A stretch of DNA of 64,000 nucleotides from Mucilaginibacter sp. (GTDB lineage: Bacteria; Bacteroidota; Bacteroidia; Sphingobacteriales; Sphingobacteriaceae). The position numbers and the translations under genes are program-made. The DNA lies in NCBI GenBank assembly GCA_031292485.1, contig JARLHA010000008.1, forward strand, positions 124,001-188,000, in the 5' to 3' direction. A model generated the notes under the pieces. It saw only the letters and a program-made list of their open reading frames with translations, was not told where the DNA came from and searched no databases. This document shows positions 18,316 through 27,196 of this stretch, piece by piece; the stretch's first letter is position 1, and each line of letters opens with the position of its first letter.

Positions 18316-21054
18316 ATGGTTGCAAAGTTTTACTTAATAGCATTTTTTATACTTTTTTCAGCGGGTGCACTTGCTCAGAATACTACTACCCTTAAAGGCC
18401 ATATCAACGACAAAAATACTAACGAGCCGCTCACCGGTGCAGTAATTCTTATTGACGGTAATAAAAATTCGGCAGTAGTTGATCAACAGGGTGAATACAC
18501 ACTTTTAAATATAACACCCGGGAAACACCAGGTAGTCGTTAAATATATTGGTTACCTGAATTATTCAGAAAACATTAATGTAAACGCAGGCGAAACATTG
18601 GTGCTGAATATAAAAATGAATCAAAATACGCAGAATTTAAATGAGGTAAATGTTCATGGGCGTCTTTTAACTGAAAATGAAGCTGCCTCAAGGGCAAATG
18701 AAAAGAACTCCGATAACTTAAAAAATGTGGTCAGCGCAGAAGCTATTGCCAAATCACCGGATATAAATGCTGCAAATGTATTGCAGCGCGTTTCAGGTGT
18801 TACCATACAGCGGAATGCGGGAGGGGATGATTCTTATGCTATAATAAGAGGTTTGGAGCCACGCTATAATAATACGCTGATAAATGGAGTGCAGATTGCC
18901 AGTCCGGACAGTAAAACGCGTTTGGTGTCGTTGAGTGTTGTTCCATCTGAGCTTCTTGCGCGGATAGAGGTTGATAAAACATTAAAACCAGAGATGGATG
19001 GGGATGCCATTGGCGGTACTGTAAACCTTGTTTTTAAGGATGCGCCGGATAAAAAGGAAATAACCGCCACCACATCAATCGGCTACGACCAGTTATTTAT
19101 AGATCGCAAGTTTGTCGATTTTTCAAAGAATGATATCAATACTTACAGCCCGTCTGAAAAATATGGTGCTGCTTATGCGGCTCAACCGGGCGATTTTACC
19201 CGGTCAAACCTGGATTTTAAAAATATTACTGCGCCGCCGACGGAAACGTTTAGTTTTAGCTTTGGCGAAAGGCTATTAAACCAAAAATTAGGTTTGGTTA
19301 TTGGCAATAGCTATCAAAATTTATATTTCGGTTCAAATACACAAGGGGATGATGGCGGCCGCGATCCTGGTGCTGCAGATCACCGGCCTATTATTACTGA
19401 TATTTACAACCGGAGTATTTCCAGTCACCAGATATTAAATAATTTTATCGCGCACCTTGACTATAGCTTCAATGAAAAAAATAAAATTATTTTTGATAAC
19501 GTATTATTGTATTCAAGACTTGAAGAAGCGTCATTCACCGCTGATACATCAATTACCGGAGGAAATGGGGGCCGCACTATCCCCGGAACGGGCCCGGTAA
19601 ACCTGATTAATCAATCTACCACATCCAATCAAATAATTGAAAACTTAAAACTCGCCGGTAACCATGTATTGAGCCAGCATTTCCAGTTTGATTGGTATGG
19701 AGCATTTTCTGATGCATTTGTGCGGCTTCCAGACCAGGCCGCTATTAATTCCAATATCCTTATTTCTTACGACCCGTCTACAACCCAATTCACAAAAACC
19801 CCGCAATATTTTGACAATATCGACCGGACATGGTCACACAATAATGATAGAGACTATAGTGGTTCAGCTAATATTACCTATAAAACAACCATAAAAAATG
19901 CAGCGCTGGAACTAAAAGCCGGCGGTTTTTACCGGGACAAATCCAGGTATAATTACGAGGATGAGTATATATTGCGTCCCACCCCATCAGCCAGCGGAGG
20001 TAAACCCCCGTTTATCGATATTTACTCGGCGAAATGGGATGTATACACGATTTATGGGATAGGTGATTATAATGTAAATAATTACACTGCCACAGAGCAG
20101 GTTGGGGCTTATTACGGCGAATTTAAACTTACGTTGCCAAGGTTGGAAGTTTTTGGAGGATTAAGAACGGAAACCACTTCACAGGATATTCATATAAGGC
20201 AAGACATTACCAATGCCAACGAGATAACAAAGAATTATACAGACTTTTTGCCCAGCATTAGCTTTAAATATAAGTTAAATGAAAAGGCAAATTTAAGGCT
20301 GGCGTATTTCGCCTCAATAGCACGCCCTGCATACTATGAGTTGGTGCCAACAACACCCCCAAGTACCGGTGGCGCAGCTGTTGAGGGCAACCCCGGCTTA
20401 TTGCATACTACCGCAAATAATTTCGATATACGCTATGAGCTTTTCCCGAAAAAGGATGAACAGCTTTTCTTCGGTGCTTTTTATAAAGATCTAACCAACC
20501 CGATCGAATACTCTTACAGCGGAAACTCGGGGGCAAACTCCATCATTCATCCGATTAATACCCCCAATGCTAAAGTGGCCGGCATCGAACTGGCATTTAC
20601 TAAATATTTTGGAGATTTTGGTATAAGCGGTAATTATGCCTATAACTACTCTGACGTACGTGATACATCAAAAATAAATCGTTTTGTCCCAGCTATAAAC
20701 GGCAAAACAAATTACGCAACTGAACACAGGATGCTTAACGGCGCTTCGGTTCATGACCTTAACTTGTCGTTGCTGTATCGCAACAAAAAGGCAAAACTTA
20801 ATGTACAGGTTGCTTTTCAGTACTTAGGCAAAACTTTAGTTGGACGGTATGATTTTAATGGCGACAACTATATACAGCAACCGCTGTCGTCGCTTGCATT
20901 TTCAGCTGATAAAGCAATAAGCAAACATTTCACCCTGTTCACCAAGCTGAATAATCTTTTAAATACACACACAACTATCGTCTTACACAACTTCAACAAC
21001 GGCGATGAAATCACAAAAGCAAGTTACCTGGCAGGGATGCGCTACAACTATTAA
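18316..21054 (+). CDS. TonB-dependent receptor of a probable phosphate-uptake unit
   Basis: A 912-residue outer-membrane receptor. I place the start at ATG 18316, giving a good signal peptide (MVAKFYLIAFFILFSAGALAQ); an upstream in-frame TTG at 18280 would put a polar tail before it. Order: signal peptide, carboxypeptidase-D-like Ig domain (about 25-110), plug (about 125-250, with RVSGVTIQRNAGGDDSYAIIRG and DGDAIGGTVNL), and a barrel ending in YLAGMRYNY. This receptor type is not SusC-like and has no SusD partner. The genes after it (beta-helix lipoprotein, acid-phosphatase-like enzyme) suggest uptake of phosphate-containing compounds; that is inference from context. Confidence 0.88.
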   Translation: MVAKFYLIAFFILFSAGALAQNTTTLKGHINDKNTNEPLTGAVILIDGNKNSAVVDQQGEYTLLNITPGKHQVVVKYIGYLNYSENINVNAGETLVLNIKMNQNTQNLNEVNVHGRLLTENEAASRANEKNSDNLKNVVSAEAIAKSPDINAANVLQRVSGVTIQRNAGGDDSYAIIRGLEPRYNNTLINGVQIASPDSKTRLVSLSVVPSELLARIEVDKTLKPEMDGDAIGGTVNLVFKDAPDKKEITATTSIGYDQLFIDRKFVDFSKNDINTYSPSEKYGAAYAAQPGDFTRSNLDFKNITAPPTETFSFSFGERLLNQKLGLVIGNSYQNLYFGSNTQGDDGGRDPGAADHRPIITDIYNRSISSHQILNNFIAHLDYSFNEKNKIIFDNVLLYSRLEEASFTADTSITGGNGGRTIPGTGPVNLINQSTTSNQIIENLKLAGNHVLSQHFQFDWYGAFSDAFVRLPDQAAINSNILISYDPSTTQFTKTPQYFDNIDRTWSHNNDRDYSGSANITYKTTIKNAALELKAGGFYRDKSRYNYEDEYILRPTPSASGGKPPFIDIYSAKWDVYTIYGIGDYNVNNYTATEQVGAYYGEFKLTLPRLEVFGGLRTETTSQDIHIRQDITNANEITKNYTDFLPSISFKYKLNEKANLRLAYFASIARPAYYELVPTTPPSTGGAAVEGNPGLLHTTANNFDIRYELFPKKDEQLFFGAFYKDLTNPIEYSYSGNSGANSIIHPINTPNAKVAGIELAFTKYFGDFGISGNYAYNYSDVRDTSKINRFVPAINGKTNYATEHRMLNGASVHDLNLSLLYRNKKAKLNVQVAFQYLGKTLVGRYDFNGDNYIQQPLSSLAFSADKAISKHFTLFTKLNNLLNTHTTIVLHNFNNGDEITKASYLAGMRYNY

Positions 21055-21076
21055 AAAAAAACGAAAAATTAAATTT

Positions 21077-22294
21077 ATGATCATGAAAACGAAAAGATTC
21101 TCATTTTGGATTGCCTCTATGGCATTAGTGGCTGCGATGGCATCGTGCTCAAAAACGGAAAGTACCTCTGTTGTAAAACCGGTTATTCCACCTTCACATC
21201 CTATTACTGCAGGTAATATCAGCGGTTTTGTAAAAGGAACATTGCTTTCGGGTTCAACTTATACCGTCACTGCAGATATTAATGTAAACAAGGGTGATAC
21301 CTTACTTGCACAACCGGGTGCCATCATCGTCGTAAAAAACAACTCCCAGTTTAAAATTCAAGGTGTATTTCAGTCTATGGGAACTCAAGCAAGTCCTGTA
21401 TCATTTAATTCAGATTCCAATACACCAGGAACATGGGGAGGATTTGCATGCGACAGTGCACAAGCCGTGACGATACAATGGACTAAAATATTCAACACTG
21501 GCGGCCCTGACAAAACAGGCAGTGCCAGAAGGACTTTAGTGGTTGCGATGCCGATAAAAGTTGATATTGAAGACAGCTGGATTGAAAACGGGCAGGACGA
21601 TGGTTTAGGTCTTTTTGGCGGCGCACAGGTTACTATTCTTAGAAATACCATCCAGTCAGGCGGGAGCACTGATGGTGAAGCTATCAACCTGAAAACGGGA
21701 GCAACCGGCACGGTTGCTTATAACGTTATTTTCAGCCAGGCAGGTACTGGTGTTAAATTAGAAACAGCTGCGGTTGTTACCACAGCAAGCACCAATGTCG
21801 ACGTCTATAACAATACAATTGTTTCATGCGGATGGCGAAGAGGTGCTGCTGAACCGGGCAGAGGCGTTTCCGCCGGAGTTAGTGCAAAAGGTAACGTTTA
21901 TAATAATATCATCGTAAATTGCTATCATGGTCTTGAAATATTTACAGATGATGGTACCGGTAATGTTAAGTACGGTAACAATTTATTCTATTCAACAGCG
22001 CTAACTTTTGTCGATAAAACGGTAACACCCAATATCACCTATGCCCTTAGAGCTGGTTATTACCCTGCCGGTGCGCTTGGGGTTCCTCAGACATCCGATA
22101 TCATATCTACCGCAGTTGGAAACGGTGACCCTATGTTTGTAAGCTTTGATGGTTCATTTTTAAATCCTAACGGAGCACCAAACAACAATGATTTTCATTT
22201 AAAAGCAGGATCACCGGCCATTGGCAAAGGGAATGCAACGTACAATGCTGATATGGGTGCCTACACGTCAGACGGCAAAGGTAACAAGCATTAA
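21077..22294 (+). CDS. Right-handed beta-helix lipoprotein
   Basis: A 405-residue lipoprotein. I choose ATG 21077 because it gives an SPII signal ending MAAMASC; a second ATG at 21083 is equally possible, and the long upstream extension overlaps the receptor gene. Residues about 60-330 consist of short hydrophobic strand repeats (VDIEDSWIENGQDDG, VTILRNTIQSGG, VDVYNNTIVSCG, VYNNIIVNCYHG) typical of NosD/pectate-lyase-like parallel beta-helices. It probably binds or processes a surface polymer. It lies between the receptor and the phosphatase and shares their operon. Whether it is enzymatic is unknown. Confidence 0.8.
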   Translation: MIMKTKRFSFWIASMALVAAMASCSKTESTSVVKPVIPPSHPITAGNISGFVKGTLLSGSTYTVTADINVNKGDTLLAQPGAIIVVKNNSQFKIQGVFQSMGTQASPVSFNSDSNTPGTWGGFACDSAQAVTIQWTKIFNTGGPDKTGSARRTLVVAMPIKVDIEDSWIENGQDDGLGLFGGAQVTILRNTIQSGGSTDGEAINLKTGATGTVAYNVIFSQAGTGVKLETAAVVTTASTNVDVYNNTIVSCGWRRGAAEPGRGVSAGVSAKGNVYNNIIVNCYHGLEIFTDDGTGNVKYGNNLFYSTALTFVDKTVTPNITYALRAGYYPAGALGVPQTSDIISTAVGNGDPMFVSFDGSFLNPNGAPNNNDFHLKAGSPAIGKGNATYNADMGAYTSDGKGNKH

Positions 22295-22313
22295 TTAACC
22301 TGAATTTCATCAC

Positions 22314-22351
22314 AATAAGAAAGGGTTTGTTTTGGCAAATCCTTTCTTATT
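22314..22351 (+). terminator. Terminator-like hairpin between beta-helix and phosphatase genes
   Basis: AATAAGAAAGG.TTTG pairs with CAAA.CCTTTCTTATT, ending 18 bases before the phosphatase ATG. It may attenuate read-through into the phosphatase gene. Confidence 0.65.
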
Positions 22352-22369
22352 TATAGCTCTTTAATTGAT

Positions 22370-23392
22370 ATGAAACGAAGAGATTTTGTTAAAAATACGA
22401 CGCTTACGGCAATCGGCGCCTCCGTTTTGGCCCCCCTCAGTTCATTCGCGGGAAAAAGGGTAACTCATATTAACAGTGAGGACTTAACGCTTATTCCGAA
22501 AATAAAGGATGATTATGCTTTGCATTTTATGGCTTTGGGTGACTGGGGCCGGAATGGAGAGTACGACCAATTGGAAGTAGCAAAACAAATGGGTATTTGG
22601 GGAACGGAACATCCCCTGGATTTTGTTGTTTCGGTAGGAGACAACTTTTACCCAAAAGGCGTGGTAAGCGAATTCGATCCCTTGTGGCATTATTCTTTTG
22701 AAAATATTTACACCGCGCATTCCCTGCAATGCGACTGGTATCCGGTGTTGGGGAATCATGATTATCATTCAGATGTTGACTCTCAGATAAAATACGGTAA
22801 AATTAGCCGTCGCTGGGATATGCCTGCCCGTTATTATTCAAAGGAGATAAGTTTGAGTAAAGGAAAAGATAAAGAGGACGGCCCTGTAAGGGAAGACAAA
22901 ACATCAAAGATTAAATCAAAAGCACTTTTATTATTTATAGATACTGACCCTTTTCTGCATGAAACAAAAGCAGATTACGTTGAAAAGCAAATGAGCTGGA
23001 TAAATGATACATTTAAAAAAGCATCGCCGGATGTTACCTGGAAAATTGTTATCGGGCATCATCCTTATCATACCGTAGGCCCGCGTATCAACAATTATGA
23101 TACTTTGACCATGAGGAACGCACTATCGCAGGTTTTTGAAGATAATAAAGTAGATATTTACCTTTCGGGTCATGAGCATTCTCTTCAACACCTTAAACCC
23201 GGAGGCTATACTCATCAGTTTATTTCGGGGGCAGGCTCTGAACTTACTGCTGTTACCGCTGGTATTCCCGAAAGTCGTTTCGAAGCTTCAACTCATGGTT
23301 TTATGTATTTTTCTGTCGGTCCGGCAAGTTTGAATGTGAAAGCGGTAAATACCGAAGGGAAAGTGCTATATGAAACCACGCTGGCAAAATAG
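22370..23392 (+). CDS. Tat-exported metallophosphoesterase (purple acid phosphatase-like)
   Basis: A 340-residue periplasmic or surface phosphatase. The N-terminus MKRRDFVKNTTLTAIGASV is a twin-arginine signal (RRDFVK). The five metallophosphoesterase blocks are intact: LGDWGR, VGDNFYPKG, GNHDYH, GHHPYHTVG and GHEHSLQ, in the order and spacing of TRAP/purple acid phosphatases. It should release inorganic phosphate from organic esters. It follows the TonB receptor and beta-helix lipoprotein genes, consistent with phosphate scavenging. Tat export fits a protein that binds its metals before export. Confidence 0.88.
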   Translation: MKRRDFVKNTTLTAIGASVLAPLSSFAGKRVTHINSEDLTLIPKIKDDYALHFMALGDWGRNGEYDQLEVAKQMGIWGTEHPLDFVVSVGDNFYPKGVVSEFDPLWHYSFENIYTAHSLQCDWYPVLGNHDYHSDVDSQIKYGKISRRWDMPARYYSKEISLSKGKDKEDGPVREDKTSKIKSKALLLFIDTDPFLHETKADYVEKQMSWINDTFKKASPDVTWKIVIGHHPYHTVGPRINNYDTLTMRNALSQVFEDNKVDIYLSGHEHSLQHLKPGGYTHQFISGAGSELTAVTAGIPESRFEASTHGFMYFSVGPASLNVKAVNTEGKVLYETTLAK

Positions 23393-23469
23393 AGCGACCG
23401 CATTCATATGATCGCGCCGGAAAAAAAAACAGAAGGCTGGAATACCTATTCCCATTTGAAAGATTTGAT

Positions 23470-23600
23470 TGATAAACGGTGATGAAAATTAGCGGGAACA
23501 ATAAGGAAAAAACGATGGAAGTAGGGCTTCTTAACGTCGCCAGTAAACTGTACCCCGAAATGGTTAACGCTGCCTTTAGCTGGTTTGCGGTGTGGCTCAT
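23470..23600 (-). pseudogene. 5' remnant of an ABC-2 type transporter permease
   Basis: Read on the minus strand from ATG 23600, about 42 residues (NQLKAALTISGYSLLATLRS, then PTSIVFSLLFPLIFITVY) match the N-terminal cytoplasmic helix and first membrane segment of ABC-2 permeases. After about base 23475 the similarity ends in unrelated sequence and a stop at 23301 inside the phosphatase gene. The full gene would be near 370-400 codons, so roughly 90% is missing. A promoter-like TATATTTG (complement 23606-23613) survives upstream. A 61-codon plus-strand frame across it is a shadow. Confidence 0.65.
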
Positions 23601-23749
23601 GTTAACAAATATATTTCATTACATCTTAATAAAAACCCTGCCGGTTGTTTTGTTGAAATATTAAATTAAAAAAAGGAAAGCTTTATTATTTTTGCTGCCA
23701 GTCAACCTTCGGAATGTTTAAGGAGGTGCTGCTTAAATTGCCCCTGAAA

Positions 23750-25156
23750 ATGAAACTAAAACCGAGCGTCACTTACGCACTCATTCTTTTAATATTTACT
23801 TTCTATTCCTGTAAAACGCTTAAACCGCTTGCTCCTGCAAATGAGGAGTCTGCCATTCCAAATATTGTTCAGCCTGTATCAAATGTGGAGGTGCCCGTTT
23901 CAGTCGACCTGAAGAGTTACATTGTGCAGGCCGAGAATTCGGTTCCGCTTAAATTTGCTGACAAACAACAAGCCTGCGAGGGCTTAAGTTATGCGTATAC
24001 TTTTACCCGCACTCCTTTTACCATTACTGGTAGCAATAACGTCGCCGGCCTTAAATTTACCGGCAGTTATGGTATCAGTGCGTCTTATTGTGCCAAATGC
24101 GCTGCAGTTTTTGGTTCAGGCCCACAGTGTATTGTGCCAACTGTATCGGCCCAATGCGGCTGGGGCGATGAGCCTCAACGACGGATGGTGATCTCCTACC
24201 AGTCGACCATCAACGTTATGCCTGATTATCACCTGCGTTCAAAAACCATTTTATTTCCTGCCCCAAAGCCAATTGACAGGTGCAATATACTGCTTGGAAA
24301 TATTGACGTAACCGACCGCCTCATCCAATACCTCAGCGGTCCGTTAAACGACCTCGGCAAACAAGTGGACACCAAAATTGCTGCTTACAACATCCGCCCC
24401 ATGGTGGAGCAGTTATGGAAAAATATTGCCACTGAATATAAAATGGAGGATATTGGCTACCTGTCCATTAACCCGCTATCAGTTAGGCTCAGCAGCTTTA
24501 ATTTAAAAGGCTCGCAGCTTAACTTTTCGGTGGGGCTTTCCGCGAAACCGGTGGTTACTACGGTAAGCATTGCCGCACCGCCCAACCCGTTGCCCACCTT
24601 AACTACCTACGTGCCCGCAAAAGGCTTTAATGTGTATCTCGACTTATTGGAAAACTACGATCACCTTACCAACATGGTAAACCAGCAGGTTGCCGGGCAG
24701 AAAACCAAAGTAGCGGGCAATGAATTTATTGTTGACCACGCCCGGGTGTTCGGTACGGGCAGGCAGATTGTGATGCAAATTGACTTTAGCGGTTCCTCAA
24801 CCGGCACCATATACCTTGTGGCGACGCCCACTTACGACCCGGCAACGCACATCCTCTCGTTCCCCGACCTGAGTTTCGACCTGCAAACGAAGGCCTGGAT
24901 GTTAAAAGTGGCCAAATGGATGTTCAATGGCAAAATAGTGGATGCTATACGCCAAAAAGCAGCCTACAATTTTACTAAGTTCCTTGCGGACAGCAAGACC
25001 CGGATCCAGAAGGAAATGAGCCGCGATTATGGCAATAATATCAGCTCCGAAGTAACCATACAGGATATGGATATCGAGGCCATTTATCCCACAGTGGATA
25101 AACTGGTGATCCGCACGCTGTCAAACGGGCAGCTGAAAGTAAAAGTGGTGATGTAA
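23750..25156 (+). CDS. DUF4403 family lipoprotein
   Basis: A 468-residue lipoprotein. The start at ATG 23750 places the SPII site correctly (LLIFTFYSCKTLKP); the frame is open upstream to 23714, and an AGGAGGT at 23721-23727 could instead serve a TTG at 23738. The body matches DUF4403: IVQPVSNVEVPVSVDLKSY near the N-terminus, paired BPI/SRPBCC-like beta regions, and a terminal KLVIRTLSNGQLKVKV. Proteins of this family are thought to bind lipid-like ligands in the envelope; no reaction is known. It contains an unusual Cys-rich insert (residues about 82-150) with CAKCAAVFGSGPQC. Confidence 0.85.
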   Translation: MKLKPSVTYALILLIFTFYSCKTLKPLAPANEESAIPNIVQPVSNVEVPVSVDLKSYIVQAENSVPLKFADKQQACEGLSYAYTFTRTPFTITGSNNVAGLKFTGSYGISASYCAKCAAVFGSGPQCIVPTVSAQCGWGDEPQRRMVISYQSTINVMPDYHLRSKTILFPAPKPIDRCNILLGNIDVTDRLIQYLSGPLNDLGKQVDTKIAAYNIRPMVEQLWKNIATEYKMEDIGYLSINPLSVRLSSFNLKGSQLNFSVGLSAKPVVTTVSIAAPPNPLPTLTTYVPAKGFNVYLDLLENYDHLTNMVNQQVAGQKTKVAGNEFIVDHARVFGTGRQIVMQIDFSGSSTGTIYLVATPTYDPATHILSFPDLSFDLQTKAWMLKVAKWMFNGKIVDAIRQKAAYNFTKFLADSKTRIQKEMSRDYGNNISSEVTIQDMDIEAIYPTVDKLVIRTLSNGQLKVKVVM

Positions 25157-25509
25157 TAAGAATCAACTGCTTATGATCGCGGGGATTAAACCCTTATAGC
25201 AGGATCACCCGAGAACAGGGTGAAACACCTGGGAACAGGGCCGTGAAACCGGATATCTTTACCTTTGTAATTCGTGTTTTGCTTAATACTACGCCGATTC
25301 TTTAATTTTTCCGGGTTGCACAATGGCTTGATAAACAAGTGGTAAGGTTTTTAAATTAGATGATAGTCTGTTTTTTATTAACTTTTGGTAAAAATTATAC
25401 TCGGATTTAAATTGCTTAATAATTAACAATTGCAAGCGTTGCGACTTGAAAATAATTTGCATTTATTCTTCTTATTATCTATATTCAACGGTAGTTAAAT
25501 ATCACAAAG

Positions 25510-25560
25510 CCCGGACGCCGAAAAGGGAACAAAAGAGTAGGCATACCTAAAATCTTTTAC
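25510..25560 (+). ncRNA. Candidate structured leader element, copy A
   Basis: GCCCGGACGCCGAAAAGGG followed by a purine-rich loop and TAGGCATACCTAAAATCT. It shares the frame GCC[CT]GG-x-GCCGAAAAGGG...TAGGCA-x-AC-x-TAAA-TCT with copy B 216 bases downstream. The GCC/GGC ends can pair. I do not recognise an Rfam family. Confidence 0.35.
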
Positions 25561-25671
25561 ATCATGAATCATCATTTAACCATCGTGCTATTGCGTATTT
25601 AGTTGTTTTGTTTATGCAAACCAAATATAAATACCGTAAAAATACCTTTTTAAATACCGTGAAATTGCCCG
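25550..25671 (+). repeat. Regulatory repeat R1 with two ATACCGT(G)AAA boxes
   Basis: This 122-bp segment is repeated at 26788-26910 (R2): the first 16 bases (AAATCTTTTACATCAT) and last 33 bases are identical and the middle is diverged but alignable. It contains ATACCGTAAAA at 25631 and ATACCGTGAAA at 25654, two direct boxes 23 bases apart start to start, an arrangement like LytTR-type regulator sites. Confidence 0.8.
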
Positions 25672-25724
25672 TTAGAGGGGTGATTTTGGCTGTATAATTT
25701 TGAGATAGCGAAATTGTAAATAAA

Positions 25725-25780
25725 TGCCTGGTGCCGAAAAGGGGAGAAGTGATAGGCAGACTTAAATCTCCCGATAACAG
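25725..25780 (+). ncRNA. Candidate structured leader element, copy B
   Basis: GCCTGGTGCCGAAAAGGGG then TGATAGGCAGACTTAAATCTCCCG. The outer GCCT can pair with AGGC, and GGGAGA with TCTCCC downstream, a possible pseudoknot-like fold. It lies about 110 bases before the 295-codon gene and downstream of a -7-like element at 25695, so it would be in that gene's 5' leader. Confidence 0.35.
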
Positions 25781-25892
25781 ATAACATTTCAGGAATAGCT
25801 AAAGTGCTGTTCTTTTTTCCGCATCCTAAACAGATGCGTTCAGAAATTAAAATTGAGTTTAATTAATTATTAACCTATAACAAATTACGAAA

Positions 25893-26780
25893 ATGAAAAA
25901 ACTACTCATTATCATCTTGTTGGTGGCTGGTTGCTGCCTTTGGGCTTCGGCCGATCCGGCCGGCCCGGACACAGGAAAAAAATCCGTAACGAATACAGCG
26001 CCAATGGCAGCGACCGGCAATAGTGGTGCAAATGCACAGGTCGATTCTCATAGCAGTTCAGCGACGCCAAATACCACCGCGGCCCCGGCAAAGGCCGTAT
26101 GCTTACCGCCATCACCGCGTCGCGGCGTGGCAGGCTGGACGCTTATTATCGTTATCATCATTCTGTTTATTGGAGTGGCATGGAAATCTAATTTATTAAG
26201 GGATCCTGTTGCCGACAAAGATGCTTTTATGACCGCAGCTAAACTTACCAAATATGCAAATGTTACGGATATAAACCTGATTCCAAAGGCATTTAGCCTG
26301 GCACGGACACAGTTGGCTGTATGGACAGTCGTTATCAGTTGTACCTATATCTATCTTGGCCTGATCGAACATTTTTCGCTCACTGACATAGGAATCAGTA
26401 CTACCATATTGACGTTGATGGGCATTAGCGCAGGCACCACTGCAATTGGCAGTGCGATTGATAATACTAATCCTTCCCAGCAGGGCGCACAATACCCGTC
26501 GGATAATTTTTTAATGGATATACTTTCCGATCAGAATGGCGTAAATATTCATCGATTTCAGAACGTTATCTGGACCGTTATCGCGGTGTTACTCTTTTTA
26601 AGTAAAGTGCGCTATATGGATTGCGGGCAATTGCCAACACTTGATTCAACGCTGATAGCGCTAACCGGTATCAGCAGCGCCACATACCTTGGATTGAAGG
26701 TGAATGAGAATAATAAACCGGCAATTCCGCCGACACCGGTTGCCCCTGTACAGCCCCCTAATCCAAATCCCGGCCCATAG
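25893..26780 (+). CDS. Membrane protein with Thr/Ala-rich linker, unknown function
   Basis: A 295-residue protein. A cleavable signal peptide (MKKLLIIILLVAGCCLWASA) leads to a low-complexity linker (about 25-70), then a membrane helix GWTLIIVIIILFIGVAW (80-96), a loop, two helices around QLAVWTVVISCTYIYLGLI (141-160) and TTILTLMGISAGTTAIGSA (170-188), a fourth around VIWTVIAVLLFLSKV, a hydrophobic segment ALTGISSATYLGLKVNE and a Pro-rich tail (PPTPVAPVQPPNPNPGP). The duplicated GISxxT motif suggests two related halves. I do not recognise a named family. Copies of one regulatory repeat flank it, the second preceding the PLD-like gene, so the two are probably co-regulated. Confidence 0.75.
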   Translation: MKKLLIIILLVAGCCLWASADPAGPDTGKKSVTNTAPMAATGNSGANAQVDSHSSSATPNTTAAPAKAVCLPPSPRRGVAGWTLIIVIIILFIGVAWKSNLLRDPVADKDAFMTAAKLTKYANVTDINLIPKAFSLARTQLAVWTVVISCTYIYLGLIEHFSLTDIGISTTILTLMGISAGTTAIGSAIDNTNPSQQGAQYPSDNFLMDILSDQNGVNIHRFQNVIWTVIAVLLFLSKVRYMDCGQLPTLDSTLIALTGISSATYLGLKVNENNKPAIPPTPVAPVQPPNPNPGP

Positions 26781-26787
26781 CACGCTT

Positions 26788-26910
26788 AAATCTTTTACAT
26801 CATTAATAATAATTCAACCATAATTCTTTTGCGTATTTAATTGGGATGCTTTTGCAAACTGATTCATCAATACCGTGAAAATACCTTTTTAAATACCGTG
26901 AAATTGCCCG
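26788..26910 (+). repeat. Regulatory repeat R2 with two ATACCGTGAAA boxes
   Basis: Second copy of R1. Here both boxes are perfect ATACCGTGAAA (26870-26880 and 26893-26903) with 23-base spacing. It lies about 290 bases upstream of the PLD-like gene. Confidence 0.8.
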
Positions 26911-27196
26911 GCGCGGTAAACAACCCTGTGGGCTAATTTAGTGGTAGCAAAAAGTATTAAAATCGAATACACGGTATAACGTAAATAGTAACATTTGATC
27001 GGTATTTTATTGATCTGTATCATCCTTAATACCGGAAGTTTCTTTGTCGATCAGCGATGCCATGTTTTTGATCATTGGTGTAAAATGTTGTCAAAGAGGG
27101 TAAAATAGAAGTGTTGTATAGGCCCAAAGGCAGAGTTGATGGGCATTTAATAGTTTTGGAAAAACATAAAATGGATATAAACTAAATCTCAAAAAC
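26911..27196. promoter_or_regulatory. Leader of the PLD-like gene
   Basis: No gene. A -7-like TAGTTTTG lies at 27151-27158, 38 bases before the ATG, without a clear -33 match. The rest is AT-rich with no structure I can support. Confidence 0.4.

Larger units (their letters stand above)
25157..25892. other. Long intergenic region with paired leader-like elements
   Basis: This 736-base region holds no convincing gene. It contains two copies of a short GCC...GGC-framed element (A, 25510-25560; B, 25725-25780), one copy of a ~122-bp repeat (R1, 25550-25671) and a -7-like TAATTTTG at 25695-25702. The left 350 bases are AT-rich with nothing recognisable. Confidence 0.7.

Noticed and set aside
23479..23664. 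61-codon plus-strand frame
   Set aside because: Overlaps the antisense ABC-2 permease relic, which has clear family similarity; the plus frame has none.
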